Below the pieces are notes generated by a model. It worked only from the letters and a program-made list of their open reading frames with translations. It had not been told where the DNA came from and made no database searches. The position numbers and the translations under genes are program-made. A stretch of 64,000 bases of DNA from Rhizobium sp. PP-CC-3A-592 (GTDB lineage: Bacteria; Pseudomonadota; Alphaproteobacteria; Rhizobiales; Rhizobiaceae): positions 1,464,009 to 1,528,008 of the forward strand of contig NZ_QJSR01000001.1 of the NCBI RefSeq assembly GCF_003217095.1, written 5' to 3'. The stretch's first letter is position 1, and each line of letters begins with the position of its first letter. Shown here piece after piece: positions 8,402-16,703 of this stretch.

Positions 8402-9454
8402 TCAGCGGGGCGGATAGTCATGGATACCACCGCGGAAATCCTCGACCCTGTGGCCCTGATCGGTCCGCTCGATGCTCGCTGCCGCAATGACCGCCTTGCC
8501 GTGGCCGCCGGGGATGTCGAGCACGTAGGTCGGCTGGCAGAGGCCGGAAATCGTGCCACGCAGGGCGGCGACCAGCGCCTGCCCCTCTTCCACCGACAGG
8601 CGGAAATGCGCGGTTCCCGGCGCCAGATCCGGATGGTGCAGGTAATAGGGCTTGATACGCGTCTCCACGAACGCCCGCATCAGCGCCGACAGCGTAGCGA
8701 CATCGTCGTTCACGCCCTTCAGCAGCACCGTCTGGCTGATCATGACGATGCCGGCATCCACCAGCCGGGCGCAGGCGTCGCGTGCCTCCGGCGTCAGCTC
8801 GCGCGGATGGTTGGCGTGCAGCGCGACATAGACCGTCTTGCGGCTCGCCTTGAGGGCGGCGATCAGCGCCGCATCGATCCGCGAGGGATCGACAGCGGGA
8901 ACGCGGCTGTGCAGACGGATGATCTTCACATGGTCGATGGCAGCGAGCCGCCCCATGATGTCGGCCAGCCTTCGGGGCGAGAGCACCAGCGGATCGCCAC
9001 CGGTCAGAATAACCTCCCAGATCTCGGCATGGTCCGCGATATAGGCGATCGCCGCATCCAGCGCATCTGGCATCAGGGTCCCCAGACCGTCCGGACCGAC
9101 CATCTCGCGGCGGAAGCAGAAGCGGCAATAGACCGGACACACATGCACGGCCTTCAGCAGCACGCGATCCGGATAGCGATGGACGATGCCTTCGACTGGA
9201 CTGTGGGCGGCGTCGCCGATCGGATCGGCACGCTCTTCCGGCCTGTGGTCGAGTTCGGCAACATCGGGAATAAACTGGAGCGCGATCGGATCGCGGGGAT
9301 CATCGGGATCGATGAGCGCGGCCATGGCCGGCGTAACGGCGACGGCATAGCGACGCGCGACCGCCTCGACGTCGCCGGTCTGCTCGCCCAGGAGCCCGGC
9401 ATCGCGCAGTTGAGAGATGCTTTTCAGCACCATGCCTGCCCTCGGACCGCTCAT
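8402..9454 (-). CDS. epmB: EF-P beta-lysylation radical SAM enzyme EpmB (KamA family)
   Basis: EpmB is a lysine 2,3-aminomutase-like radical SAM protein that converts alpha-lysine to (R)-beta-lysine for attachment to elongation factor P. The radical SAM cluster motif CPVYCRFC provides Cys106, Cys110 and Cys113, and ILTGGDPLVLSPRR is the usual SAM-contacting segment. At 350 residues it is the short EpmB type, not the larger catabolic KamA. Its start overlaps the stop of epmA by four bases (ATGA), and both are divergent from efp, which supports the pathway assignment. Confidence 0.93.
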   Translation of the reverse strand: MSGPRAGMVLKSISQLRDAGLLGEQTGDVEAVARRYAVAVTPAMAALIDPDDPRDPIALQFIPDVAELDHRPEERADPIGDAAHSPVEGIVHRYPDRVLLKAVHVCPVYCRFCFRREMVGPDGLGTLMPDALDAAIAYIADHAEIWEVILTGGDPLVLSPRRLADIMGRLAAIDHVKIIRLHSRVPAVDPSRIDAALIAALKASRKTVYVALHANHPRELTPEARDACARLVDAGIVMISQTVLLKGVNDDVATLSALMRAFVETRIKPYYLHHPDLAPGTAHFRLSVEEGQALVAALRGTISGLCQPTYVLDIPGGHGKAVIAAASIERTDQGHRVEDFRGGIHDYPPR

Positions 9455-10515
9455 TGTCCCGCTTCCGTGCCTGCCACCGGCGCCCAGAGCACCTGCTCGA
9501 TCCGGGAGGCATCCGTTGCCAGCATCACGAGACGGTCGAAACCCAGAGCACTGCCGCTCGCCTCCGGCATGATCGCGAGGGCTGCGAGAAAATCCTCGTC
9601 CAGCGGATAGCGCTCGCCATAGATGCGGCTCTTCTCTGCCATTTCCAGCTCGAACCGCCGCCGCTGCTCGCCGGCGTCCGTCAGTTCGCCGAAGGCATTG
9701 GCCAGCTCGACGCCGCAGGCATAGAGCTCGAACCGTTCCGCGACGCGCGCATCTCCAGGCGACGGGCGGGCGAGTGCAGCTTCCGCAACCGGATACTCCA
9801 TGAGGATCGTCGCCCGGCCAAGGCCCAGATGCGGCTCGATCTTCTCGACCAGAACCCGGCTGAAGAGATCGGACCAGCTGTCATCCCCCGCCATGCGGAT
9901 CCCGGCACTGCCGACGGCCGCAGCCAGCGCATCGCGGTCGGTCTCGCCCGTGGGGCCGACCGTCGCAAGGAGATCGATGCCCGCATATCGGGTGAAGGCG
10001 TCCGCCAGCGTCAGGCGTTCCGGCTCAAGCGCGGGATCGCAGAACCGGCCGCGATGGCGGAGCAGCCGCGTTTCCGCAGCCTCCGTCGCGCGCATCAGGA
10101 TCTCGTGGCAATCCGTCATCAGCGACTGGTACGTCTCGCCGGTGCGATACCATTCGAGCATGGTGAACTCGGGGTGATGCAACGGGCCACGCTCGCGATT
10201 GCGGTAGACCGGCGCGAAGCAGGCGATGCGCTGTTCGCCCGCCGCCAGCAACTTCTTGCAGGCGAACTCCGGCGATGTATGGAGGTAAAACGGCGTGCGC
10301 GTGCCGTCATGATCGATCGCGGCCGTCTCGAAGGCATGGAGATGGGCTTCGTTGCCGGGCGAGACCTGAAGAGCTGCGGTCTCCACCTCGATAAAATCCT
10401 CGCGCCCGAGATAACCGCGCAGCGCTGCCTTGATCCGGTTTCTGGCCAACAGAAAGGGACGGCGGTCGGCGTGAACATGCGGGGTCCACCAGGGGGAGGC
10501 TGCGGCTGGCGTCAT
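9451..10515 (-). CDS. epmA: EF-P--(R)-beta-lysine ligase EpmA (GenX/PoxA)
   Basis: EpmA is a truncated paralogue of class II lysyl-tRNA synthetase that attaches beta-lysine to a conserved lysine of EF-P. The 354 residues comprise only the catalytic core, without the N-terminal anticodon-binding domain: motif 2 is represented by PVYRNRERGPLHHPEFTMLEWYR and motif 3 by GSALGFDRLVML. Translationally coupled to epmB downstream and divergent from efp across 225 bases. Together with EF-P Lys34 this gives the substrate and both core enzymes of the pathway; the hydroxylase EpmC is not in the window. Confidence 0.93.
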   Translation of the reverse strand: MTPAAASPWWTPHVHADRRPFLLARNRIKAALRGYLGREDFIEVETAALQVSPGNEAHLHAFETAAIDHDGTRTPFYLHTSPEFACKKLLAAGEQRIACFAPVYRNRERGPLHHPEFTMLEWYRTGETYQSLMTDCHEILMRATEAAETRLLRHRGRFCDPALEPERLTLADAFTRYAGIDLLATVGPTGETDRDALAAAVGSAGIRMAGDDSWSDLFSRVLVEKIEPHLGLGRATILMEYPVAEAALARPSPGDARVAERFELYACGVELANAFGELTDAGEQRRRFELEMAEKSRIYGERYPLDEDFLAALAIMPEASGSALGFDRLVMLATDASRIEQVLWAPVAGTEAGQ

Positions 10516-10740
10516 GGCAGGGTCGGTCCCTAGTTCGGTGTTTGGGGTTCGGTCTCGGGCATCGCTTGCGCGGAAAGCAGCCCTTCATGTTCAGGCATTC
10601 TTGGCGTCCGCCGCGCGGCCCGCACTGGCTATTTGCCCTGATATGCGCTAGGTGCGGCCCAAATCCGGTTTTACCCGCATCGCAGATGGGCAGATTTTCA
10701 ACGCTCTACGATGCATCTTTATCAGTTACAAGGAAGACTT

Positions 10741-11310
10741 ATGGTCAAGGTGATCGCCTCCTCCGTTCGCAAGGGCAATGTGCTCGACGTCGACGGCAAG
10801 CTCTATGTCGTTCTCACGGCCGCCAACTTCCACCCCGGCAAGGGCACGCCGGTAACGCAGGTGGACATGCGCCGCATCTCCGACGGCGTGAAAGTTTCCG
10901 AGCGCTACCGCACGACCGAGCAGGTCGAGCGCGCCTATGTCGAGGACAGCGACCACACCTTCCTCTATGAGGACGGCGAAGGCTTCCACTTCATGAACCC
11001 GGCAAACTACGACCAGCTGGTGATGACAGCCGACGACATCGGCGACCAGAAGGTCTTCCTCCAGGACGGCATGACCGTAACGCTGTCGATCCACGAAGGC
11101 CTCGCCATCGCGATCCAGCTGCCGCGCCACGTGACGCTGGAGATCGTCGAAACCGAGCCGGTCACAAAGGGCCAGACGGCGTCGTCGTCCTACAAGCCCG
11201 CCATCCTGTCGAACGGCGTTCGCACACTCGTTCCCCCGCACATCGTCGCAAACACCCGCGTCGTCATCGCGACGGAAGACAATTCCTATGTCGAGCGTGC
11301 GAAGGACTGA
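10741..11310 (+). CDS. efp: Elongation factor P
   Basis: EF-P relieves ribosome stalling at consecutive prolines. The 189-residue protein, starting [13 protein letters not shown], has the three-domain EF-P pattern. The modification loop is NFHPGKGTP, with the acceptor lysine at position 34, as in proteins that are beta-lysylated by EpmA. C-terminal hallmark: [19 protein letters not shown]. The frame is open ten codons upstream, but a start at 10741 matches the family and has an AGGAAG-type ribosome site. A strong terminator follows. The divergent neighbours are the modification enzymes. Confidence 0.97.
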   Translation: MVKVIASSVRKGNVLDVDGKLYVVLTAANFHPGKGTPVTQVDMRRISDGVKVSERYRTTEQVERAYVEDSDHTFLYEDGEGFHFMNPANYDQLVMTADDIGDQKVFLQDGMTVTLSIHEGLAIAIQLPRHVTLEIVETEPVTKGQTASSSYKPAILSNGVRTLVPPHIVANTRVVIATEDNSYVERAKD

Positions 11311-11332
11311 TCGTCCCGCAAACGAACACCGC

Positions 11333-11366
11333 AAAAAGGGCGCCGCGATGAACGGCGCCCTTTTTT
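11333..11366 (+). terminator. Intrinsic terminator of efp
   Basis: AAAAAGGGCGCCG (11333-11345) pairs with CGGCGCCCTTTTT (11353-11365), loop CGATGAA, ending in a run of six T. The A-run on the left side makes it potentially active in both directions, which suits the convergent gene at 11391. Confidence 0.93.
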
Positions 11367-11390
11367 ACTCTTTCGGCCATGCGGTTGAAA

Positions 11391-11720
11391 TCAGTGCTTC
11401 AGTTCGGGATAGGCCGCGTCCACATCGGACGCGTCGCTTCGCGTATCGTCATACCCTTCGAGCGTCACCGAGACGGCATCGCTCACATCCAGCCCACCTT
11501 CGCGGCGGACGGGAATACGGTCGCCATTGGCGCGCACGAGCGTCGCCTCACCCTTAAAGCCCTGGTTCAGCAGCCAGTCGCGCGGTGCATTGAGACGGAT
11601 GCGCACCTGACGCGATTCGTCCTCTTCCCGGGCGACGACAAGTTCGTACGTCACGGGCGCCGTCTGCCCGTTGATTTCCAGCTTGCCCTGACCGTTGCCT
11701 TCGGCAGCGAATGTCAGCAT
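11391..11720 (-). CDS. Small conserved-looking protein of unknown function
   Basis: The 109-residue protein begins MLTFAAEGNGQGKLEINGQT after a good ribosome site (GGAGATCAAC before the ATG). It is predicted to be soluble and rich in beta-strand, with many acidic and basic residues (VVAREEDESRQVRIRL, DRIPVRREGGLDVSD) and an acidic C-terminus (DDTRSDASDVDAAYPELKH). There is no signal peptide, membrane segment or cysteine. I do not recognise the family. It lies 55 bases downstream of the GlsB/YeaQ-like gene on the same strand and may be co-transcribed with it. Confidence 0.6.
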   Translation of the reverse strand: MLTFAAEGNGQGKLEINGQTAPVTYELVVAREEDESRQVRIRLNAPRDWLLNQGFKGEATLVRANGDRIPVRREGGLDVSDAVSVTLEGYDDTRSDASDVDAAYPELKH

Positions 11721-11775
11721 GTTGATCTCCTAGAAAAGTTCGCGGTCCGTCACGCCTGCCGCCCTGTTACGCCGC

Positions 11776-12030
11776 TTAGCGGCGCACCATGCGCCCGATG
11801 GCGATGAGAACACAGGCACCGATGAAGCCGGTGATCAGGTACGCGATCCAGCCGGCACCCAGCGATACGCCGAGGGCGGCCAGGATCGCATTGAGGACGA
11901 CGGCACCGATGATGCCGAGGATGATGTTCATGAACACGCCCATATTGGACTTCATGAACTGTTCTGCGAGCCAGCCGGCAAAACCGCCGATGATGATTGC
12001 TGCGAGCCAGCCTACGCCGTTTACGTCCAT
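11776..12030 (-). CDS. GlsB/YeaQ/YmgE-family stress-response membrane protein
   Basis: A small 84-residue membrane protein with three hydrophobic helices: WLAAIIIGGFAGWLAEQFM, MGVFMNIILGIIGAVVLNAIL and WIAYLITGFIGACVLIAIG. The glycine-rich first helix and the GIIGA motif are typical of the transglycosylase-associated (YeaQ/YmgE) family, induced by stress in enterobacteria; the molecular role is unknown. Two in-frame ATG codons lie two codons apart. GGAG is seven bases from the second (12030) but almost touches the first (12036), so the second is preferred. Confidence 0.88.
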   Translation of the reverse strand: MDVNGVGWLAAIIIGGFAGWLAEQFMKSNMGVFMNIILGIIGAVVLNAILAALGVSLGAGWIAYLITGFIGACVLIAIGRMVRR

Positions 12031-12233
12031 TGTCATTCTCCGTGGGTTCAATGATTTCGAATTGCCCAAGTGAACGTGATGCGTGCGGTTTTGTTCCCTC
12101 GCGAGTCCTGCGCCGTAAGCTTTGGTTCTGCGCGACAACTTAAATGGGCGCTTTTCCGAATGTCCCGCAGCGCGCACAGTCTGCTGGAACGCGCCTGCAC
12201 ATTCGCCCTTGATCTTGTCGGCAAAGGGTCTAG

Positions 12234-12250
12234 TTTAGAATTATTCTAAA
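12234..12250 (+). promoter_or_regulatory. ICE box: Irr operator in front of mbfA
   Basis: TTTAGAA TTA TTCTAAA is a perfect 7-3-7 palindrome 13 bases before the mbfA start. It matches the iron control element bound by Irr in rhizobia. In Agrobacterium and Bradyrhizobium, Irr is known to repress mbfA under low iron; the location here, over the promoter or leader, fits a repressor site. Confidence 0.9.
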
Positions 12251-12263
12251 TTCAGGACCGACC

Positions 12264-13247
12264 ATGCTGACGACCCTCTTCTCCCGTTCCCGCCGCACCT
12301 TTGACAGTTTGAGCGAGCAGGAAATCCTGGCGCTTGCGATCTCGTCCGAAGAGGACGATGCGCGGATCTATCTTGCCTATGCCGATCACCTGCGCGCCGC
12401 CTATCCCGCCTCGGCCAAGGTGTTCGAGGACATGGCGACGGTCGAGCATACGCACCGCAACATGCTGATCGACATGCATCGCCGGCGGTTCGGCGAGCGG
12501 ATCCCGCTCATTCGCCGCGAGCATGTCAGCGGCTTCATCCGCCAGAAGCCCGATTGGCTACAGCGCAACCTGACGCTCGACCAGATGCGGAGCGAGGCCG
12601 AGGCGATGGAACGGCAGGCGCAGAACTTCTATCATGAGGCGGCCAAGCGTACCGGGGATGCCGAAACGCGAAAACTGCTGGGCGATCTCGCACTGGCCGA
12701 AGAAGGCCACGAGGACATCGCCCGCATGCTCGGCGCGCGGCACGCACCCGACGACGTCAAGGCCTCGGAGGACGACACGGCGCGGCGGCAGTTCGTGCTC
12801 ACCTATGTCCAGCCGGGGCTTGCGGGCCTGATGGACGGGTCCGTCTCGACGCTGGCCCCGATCTTCGCCGCCGCCTTCGCGACGCAGGATACCTGGCAGA
12901 CCTTCCTCGTCGGCCTGTCGGCCTCCGTCGGTGCCGGCATCTCCATGGGCTTCACGGAAGCGGCGCATGACGACGGCAAGATCTCCGGGCGCGGTTCGCC
13001 GCTGAAGCGCGGTCTCGCCTGCGGCATCATGACCGCCGTCGGCGGCCTTGGCCACGCTCTGCCCTATCTGATCCCGGATTTCTGGACCGCAACCACACTC
13101 GCCGTCGCCGTCGTCTTCATCGAACTCTGGGCCATCGCCTTCATCCAGAACCGCTTCATGGAAACGCCGTTTTTGCGCGCGGCCTTTCAGGTGGTGCTGG
13201 GCGGCGGGCTGGTTCTGGGGGCGGGTATTCTGATTGGAAACAGTTGA
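12264..13247 (+). CDS. mbfA: Membrane-bound ferritin MbfA (erythrin-VIT1 iron exporter)
   Basis: The 327-residue protein joins an N-terminal ferritin-like di-iron domain (residues about 15-165: ISSEEDDARIYLAYADHL, DMATVEHTHRNML, ALAEEGHEDI, with Glu and His metal ligands) to a C-terminal VIT1-type membrane domain (LAGLMDGSVSTLAPIFAAAF, then helices near SASVGAGISMGFTEA, GIMTAVGGLGHALPYLIP and a final GGGLVLGAGILI). MbfA proteins export iron and protect against iron and peroxide stress. The perfect ICE box immediately upstream gives the expected Irr control. It is convergent with the protease gene at 13293. Confidence 0.95.
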   Translation: MLTTLFSRSRRTFDSLSEQEILALAISSEEDDARIYLAYADHLRAAYPASAKVFEDMATVEHTHRNMLIDMHRRRFGERIPLIRREHVSGFIRQKPDWLQRNLTLDQMRSEAEAMERQAQNFYHEAAKRTGDAETRKLLGDLALAEEGHEDIARMLGARHAPDDVKASEDDTARRQFVLTYVQPGLAGLMDGSVSTLAPIFAAAFATQDTWQTFLVGLSASVGAGISMGFTEAAHDDGKISGRGSPLKRGLACGIMTAVGGLGHALPYLIPDFWTATTLAVAVVFIELWAIAFIQNRFMETPFLRAAFQVVLGGGLVLGAGILIGNS

Positions 13248-13265
13248 GGCGCCATCAGGCGCCTC
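13246..13265. terminator. Short perfect hairpin between convergent genes
   Basis: GAGGCGCC-ATCA-GGCGCCTC begins inside the mbfA stop codon and lies 28 bases from the end of the convergent protease gene. It probably ends transcription from either side, though T-runs are short. Confidence 0.6.
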
Positions 13266-13292
13266 TCATTCCTTCCCGGCTGTTGTCGCGCG

Positions 13293-13913
13293 TTACCGCC
13301 CGACCGAGCCCACGACGATTTCGGCACCGTTTTCGATGGTGACCCAGCGGCCCGTGTTGAACGAGGCCTGGCGCTTGAGGAAGCGGTAGGACGTCTTGGT
13401 CCAGAGCTTCACGTCGTCGTCGAGATTGTCGAGGACGAAGTCGCCCTGGGCGGTGCGCACGGTCAGGACCGCGTGACCTTCGCCGTCCGGCTTGCGCACG
13501 ACGGTGATCAGCACGTCGGCCGGCGAAAAGCCCTTTTCCATGAGACGCTTGCGCTTGAGAAGAACGTAGTCCTCGCAGTCGCCGGCGGTTTCCGGATAGG
13601 CCCAGACCTCGTCCCGACCGTAAAGCTCAAGATCGGTCATCGGCGTGATCTCGTGGTTGGTATCGGCGTTGACGGCGCGGATGACCGACCAGCCATAGGC
13701 GGTGACCCGGGGTGCGGGCGTCGAGCGGGTGCGGATGTCGCACTCGGCGGCATGCGTCTTGCAGAATTCGTAGTGGCCGATGGGCTGGGACGTGATGGCA
13801 CCCGTCTGCATGGACAGTGCGGTCGCCGAGAGCGCCGGTACGGCGGCACCGGCCGATACGAGAAGGCTCGCGAGCGCGAAGACCATTCCCTTGAGCCCCG
13901 TCATCTGTGCCAT
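13293..13913 (-). CDS. Transglutaminase-like cysteine peptidase (BTLCP family)
   Basis: The 206-residue protein has a signal peptide (GLKGMVFALASLLVSAGAAVPALSA) followed by a bacterial transglutaminase-like domain with the triad Cys113 (AGDCEDYVLLKR), His147 (GEGHAVLTVR) and Asp162 (GDFVLDNLDD). BTLCP proteins are periplasmic; LapG-type members cleave adhesins, but the role of this short rhizobial type is not established. Two ATGs lie two codons apart; GGGG is six bases from the second (13913), which is preferred. A CtrA-type box lies about 120 bases upstream. Confidence 0.88.
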   Translation of the reverse strand: MAQMTGLKGMVFALASLLVSAGAAVPALSATALSMQTGAITSQPIGHYEFCKTHAAECDIRTRSTPAPRVTAYGWSVIRAVNADTNHEITPMTDLELYGRDEVWAYPETAGDCEDYVLLKRKRLMEKGFSPADVLITVVRKPDGEGHAVLTVRTAQGDFVLDNLDDDVKLWTKTSYRFLKRQASFNTGRWVTIENGAEIVVGSVGR

Positions 13914-14033
13914 GCACATCCCCTGTGGCGCAGGGATGCCTTCGCCGCAAAGCATGCGACGTCCGGTCCCCGCTCGAAAAATGACACCAACGCCGGTTTC
14001 GCGTCTTGAAGGCTGCGCGCACCGCTCTAATCG

Positions 14034-14049
14034 TTAACAGAAAGTTAAC
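14034..14049. promoter_or_regulatory. CtrA-type box (TTAA-N7-TTAA) upstream of the BTLCP peptidase gene
   Basis: TTAACAGAAAGTTAAC is a TTAA-N7-TTAAC match to the full binding site of the cell-cycle regulator CtrA. It lies within a GTTAACAG direct repeat of 11-base period, 121 bases before the peptidase start and 329 bases before ugpB. A third GTTAACA occurs at 14187-14193. The match is exact but short; binding is inferred. Confidence 0.6.
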
Positions 14050-14257
14050 AGCCTCCTTCCCCCTGCGTCAATCTGAAGATTTGGGGATCGATTCATATGG
14101 TTAAAATTGGAGGCAATTCGGCATCACCTTCTCCATGCCTTTGAAATCAATATTCTTTTTGAGAGACGCGCGTCCCGTCGGGAAAGGTTAACACCGCGCT
14201 TCCACTGTTTTTCGGGCATTTGCCGGTTTCGGGTGCGCCGCACTGCGTCATTTTCGA

Positions 14258-14275
14258 CCGTCATGATTCCGTAAA
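14258..14275 (+). promoter_or_regulatory. Candidate PhoB (Pho) box upstream of ugpB
   Basis: CCGTCAT GATT CCGTAAA has the 7-4-7 direct-repeat spacing (11-base period) of PhoB sites (consensus CTGTCAT repeats), 103 bases before ugpB. The second half is a weak match. ugp operons are phosphate-starvation genes under PhoB in many bacteria, so location adds support. The rest of the 13914-14377 gap holds the CtrA-type box and promoter sequence but no gene. Confidence 0.4.
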
Positions 14276-14377
14276 CAAACCGACGCCTGACTGTCATGCC
14301 CGGCTGCTAGCAGCGGCGAGGATTTATCCGAGGCCTCGAGCCCGGATAGGCCTTCACGTCCCTGCAAGAGGCACAAA

Positions 14378-15727
14378 ATGAAAATTTCCGTTCTGACATC
14401 CGTCCTGGCGGGCCTTTTGGCCGCCACCACCCTCACCGCCACGACCACCCCGGCTCACGCGGAAAAGACCAAGTTCGAATTCTGGTACGGCCTGTCGGGC
14501 GATCTCGGCGAGCGCGTGCAGGAAGCCTGCTCGAAGTTCAACCAGTCGCAGGGCGACTTCGAGATCGTCTGCACCTCGCAGAACGGCTACGACACCACAC
14601 TGCAGAACACGATCGCCGCCTATCGCTCCAAGAAGCAGCCGGCCATCACCCAGATCTACGATGCCGGCACGCTGGACCTGATGCTGTCCAAGGCCTTCAT
14701 TCCGGCCAAGACGCTGATGGCCGACAATGGCTACACGATCGACTGGAACAACTATTTCGGCGGCATTGCCAATTATTACGCGACCGCTGCCGGCGAGCTG
14801 AACTCCTTCCCGTTCAACTCCTCCACCGCGATGTTCTATTATAATGCCGACGCCTTCGCCAAGGCCGGCATCGACTTCAAGCCGGACACCTGGGAGCAGG
14901 TCGAAGAGGCCGCCCGCAAGCTAAAGGCCGCCGGCTACGAATGCCCGATGGGCATGAGCTTCGACACCTGGGCGACGATGGAGCAGTTCTCGGCTATCCA
15001 CAACCAGCCGATCGCCACGCAGGCCAACGGCTACAAGGGCCTCGATGCCGAAGTCGTCTTCAACAAGACCAAGTTCGTCGATCAGGTGAAGTTTCTGAAG
15101 AAGCTCGCCGACGAGAAGCTGGTGGTCGTCAAGACCAAGCAGCTCGGCATGGACGTCGTTCCCGCCTTCACCTCGCAGACCTGCCAGATGATCCAGACGT
15201 CGGTCGCCGACCACGGCACGATCGGCAAGACCATGCCGGAAAGTGTCAAGTGGGACATGGCCATGCTTCCCGTCTGGAAGGGCACCGAGCGCCAGAACTC
15301 GCTCGTCGGCGGGGCTTCGCTCTGGGTCATGGCCGGCCGGCCGGAAGCCGAATACAAGGGTGCCGCCGCGTTCCTCAACTATCTCGGCACACCGGAAATG
15401 ACGCAGTGGTGGTCGACGGTCACGGGCTACATCCCCGTCACCAAGACCGGCTTCGACGCCATGAAGGCCAACGGCTTCTACGACAAGGCGCCCTACAAGG
15501 GTCGTGAACTGGCGATCGCCAGCCTCACCTACACGCCGACCTCGGAGAACACCCGCGGCATCCGCCTCGGCGGCTTCACGCAGATCCGCAAGGAAGTCGG
15601 CACCGCGCTCGAAGCGATCTTCATGCAGAACGCCGACGTGCAGACTGCCCTCGACCAGGCTGCCGAGCGCAGCAACACCATCCTGCGCCGCTTCGAAAAG
15701 ACCTATGCCGGCCAGACTCTGAACTAA
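14378..15727 (+). CDS. ugpB: sn-Glycerol-3-phosphate ABC transporter, periplasmic binding protein UgpB
   Basis: UgpB captures sn-glycerol-3-phosphate or glycerophosphodiesters in the periplasm. A signal peptide (SVLAGLLAATTLTATTTPAHA) is followed by an extracellular solute-binding domain of family 1: FEFWYGLSGDLGERVQ, YYNADAFAKAGIDF, VGGASLWVM. 449 residues, close to the family's usual length. It is the first gene of ugpBAEC, and a strong hairpin directly follows it. The start ATG has AAGAGG upstream. Confidence 0.95.
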   Translation: MKISVLTSVLAGLLAATTLTATTTPAHAEKTKFEFWYGLSGDLGERVQEACSKFNQSQGDFEIVCTSQNGYDTTLQNTIAAYRSKKQPAITQIYDAGTLDLMLSKAFIPAKTLMADNGYTIDWNNYFGGIANYYATAAGELNSFPFNSSTAMFYYNADAFAKAGIDFKPDTWEQVEEAARKLKAAGYECPMGMSFDTWATMEQFSAIHNQPIATQANGYKGLDAEVVFNKTKFVDQVKFLKKLADEKLVVVKTKQLGMDVVPAFTSQTCQMIQTSVADHGTIGKTMPESVKWDMAMLPVWKGTERQNSLVGGASLWVMAGRPEAEYKGAAAFLNYLGTPEMTQWWSTVTGYIPVTKTGFDAMKANGFYDKAPYKGRELAIASLTYTPTSENTRGIRLGGFTQIRKEVGTALEAIFMQNADVQTALDQAAERSNTILRRFEKTYAGQTLN

Positions 15728-15746
15728 GCGCTCCCCACCGTCATCG

Positions 15747-15771
15747 AGCCTGCCGCGTCCTGCGGCAGGCT
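15747..15771 (+). terminator. Intra-operon hairpin between ugpB and ugpA
   Basis: AGCCTGCCGC-GTCCT-GCGGCAGGCT is a perfect 10-bp stem with a short T-stretch after it, 20 bases after ugpB. Placed inside the operon, it probably acts as a partial terminator or RNA stabiliser that gives more binding protein than membrane components. Confidence 0.75.
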
Positions 15772-15805
15772 TTCCTGCCGTCTGCTTGCTTTCAGGTTCC
15801 CCATC

Positions 15806-16696
15806 ATGGACAAACGCGCCGTCTTTCGAAGCTGGTGGCTTCCGACCGCCTTCGCCCTGCCGCAGCTCGCGCTGATCGCGCTGTTCTTCTATTGGCCCGC
15901 CGTCGCCGTCGTCCGCTGGGCCTTCACGCTGGAGCCGCCCTTCGGCGGGTCTGCCGAGTTCGTCGGTCTCGCCAATTTCCGCGACGTGTTCGCCGATCCG
16001 CTCTATTGGAACTCGGTCGTCGTCAGCCTCACCTTCGCGCTGGCCGGCACGCTCAGCACCATCTTCATCGGCCTCGTGCTGGCGCTGGCCGTGGACCGGC
16101 AACTGCCGGGCTCGGGCGCCGTGCGCTTTCTCTATATCCTGCCTTACGCGATTGCCGGTCCGGCCGCGGGCATGGCCTTCCGCTTCATCCTGTCGCCCGA
16201 GCGCGGGCTGATGGCCTCGGTGAATTCCGTCTTTCCCGATTTCTGGAATCCCGCGAAATACGGGAGCCACGCGCTGATCCTCGTCATCGTCGTATTCGCC
16301 TGGAAATGGGCCGGCTACACCTTCATCTTCCTGCTCGCAGGCCTGCAATCCGTGCCGAAATCGCTGACCGAAGCGGCCGCGATGGATGGCTCCGGGCCGA
16401 TCCGCCGGGCGATCGACATCCAGATCCCGATGCTGGCGCCCACCCTGTTCTTCCTCACCGTCATCATGATGACCGAAGGCTTCGTCGGTGCCGACACCTA
16501 CGGCATCGTCGCCCGCACGACGGATGGCGGACCCAACCACGGCACCGACGTCATGGTCTACCGCATCGTCGAGGAGGCGTTCCGCGGCCTCAACTATTCC
16601 GGCGCCTCCGCCCAGAGCATCGTGCTCATCGGCCTCATCATGATCTTCACCTTCATCCAGTTCCGCTTCGTCGAGCGGCGCGTGCATTACAAGTGA
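15806..16696 (+). CDS. ugpA: sn-Glycerol-3-phosphate ABC transporter permease UgpA
   Basis: A 296-residue inner-membrane permease with six predicted helices, beginning with LPQLALIALFFYWPAVAVVRWAF. The EAA loop that contacts UgpC is EAAAMDGSGPIRRAIDIQIP (near residue 190). The C-terminal RFVERRVHYK is typical of UgpA. It follows ugpB in the operon, and ugpE begins eight bases after its stop codon. Confidence 0.96.
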   Translation: MDKRAVFRSWWLPTAFALPQLALIALFFYWPAVAVVRWAFTLEPPFGGSAEFVGLANFRDVFADPLYWNSVVVSLTFALAGTLSTIFIGLVLALAVDRQLPGSGAVRFLYILPYAIAGPAAGMAFRFILSPERGLMASVNSVFPDFWNPAKYGSHALILVIVVFAWKWAGYTFIFLLAGLQSVPKSLTEAAAMDGSGPIRRAIDIQIPMLAPTLFFLTVIMMTEGFVGADTYGIVARTTDGGPNHGTDVMVYRIVEEAFRGLNYSGASAQSIVLIGLIMIFTFIQFRFVERRVHYK

Positions 16697-16703
16697 GACG
16701 ACC

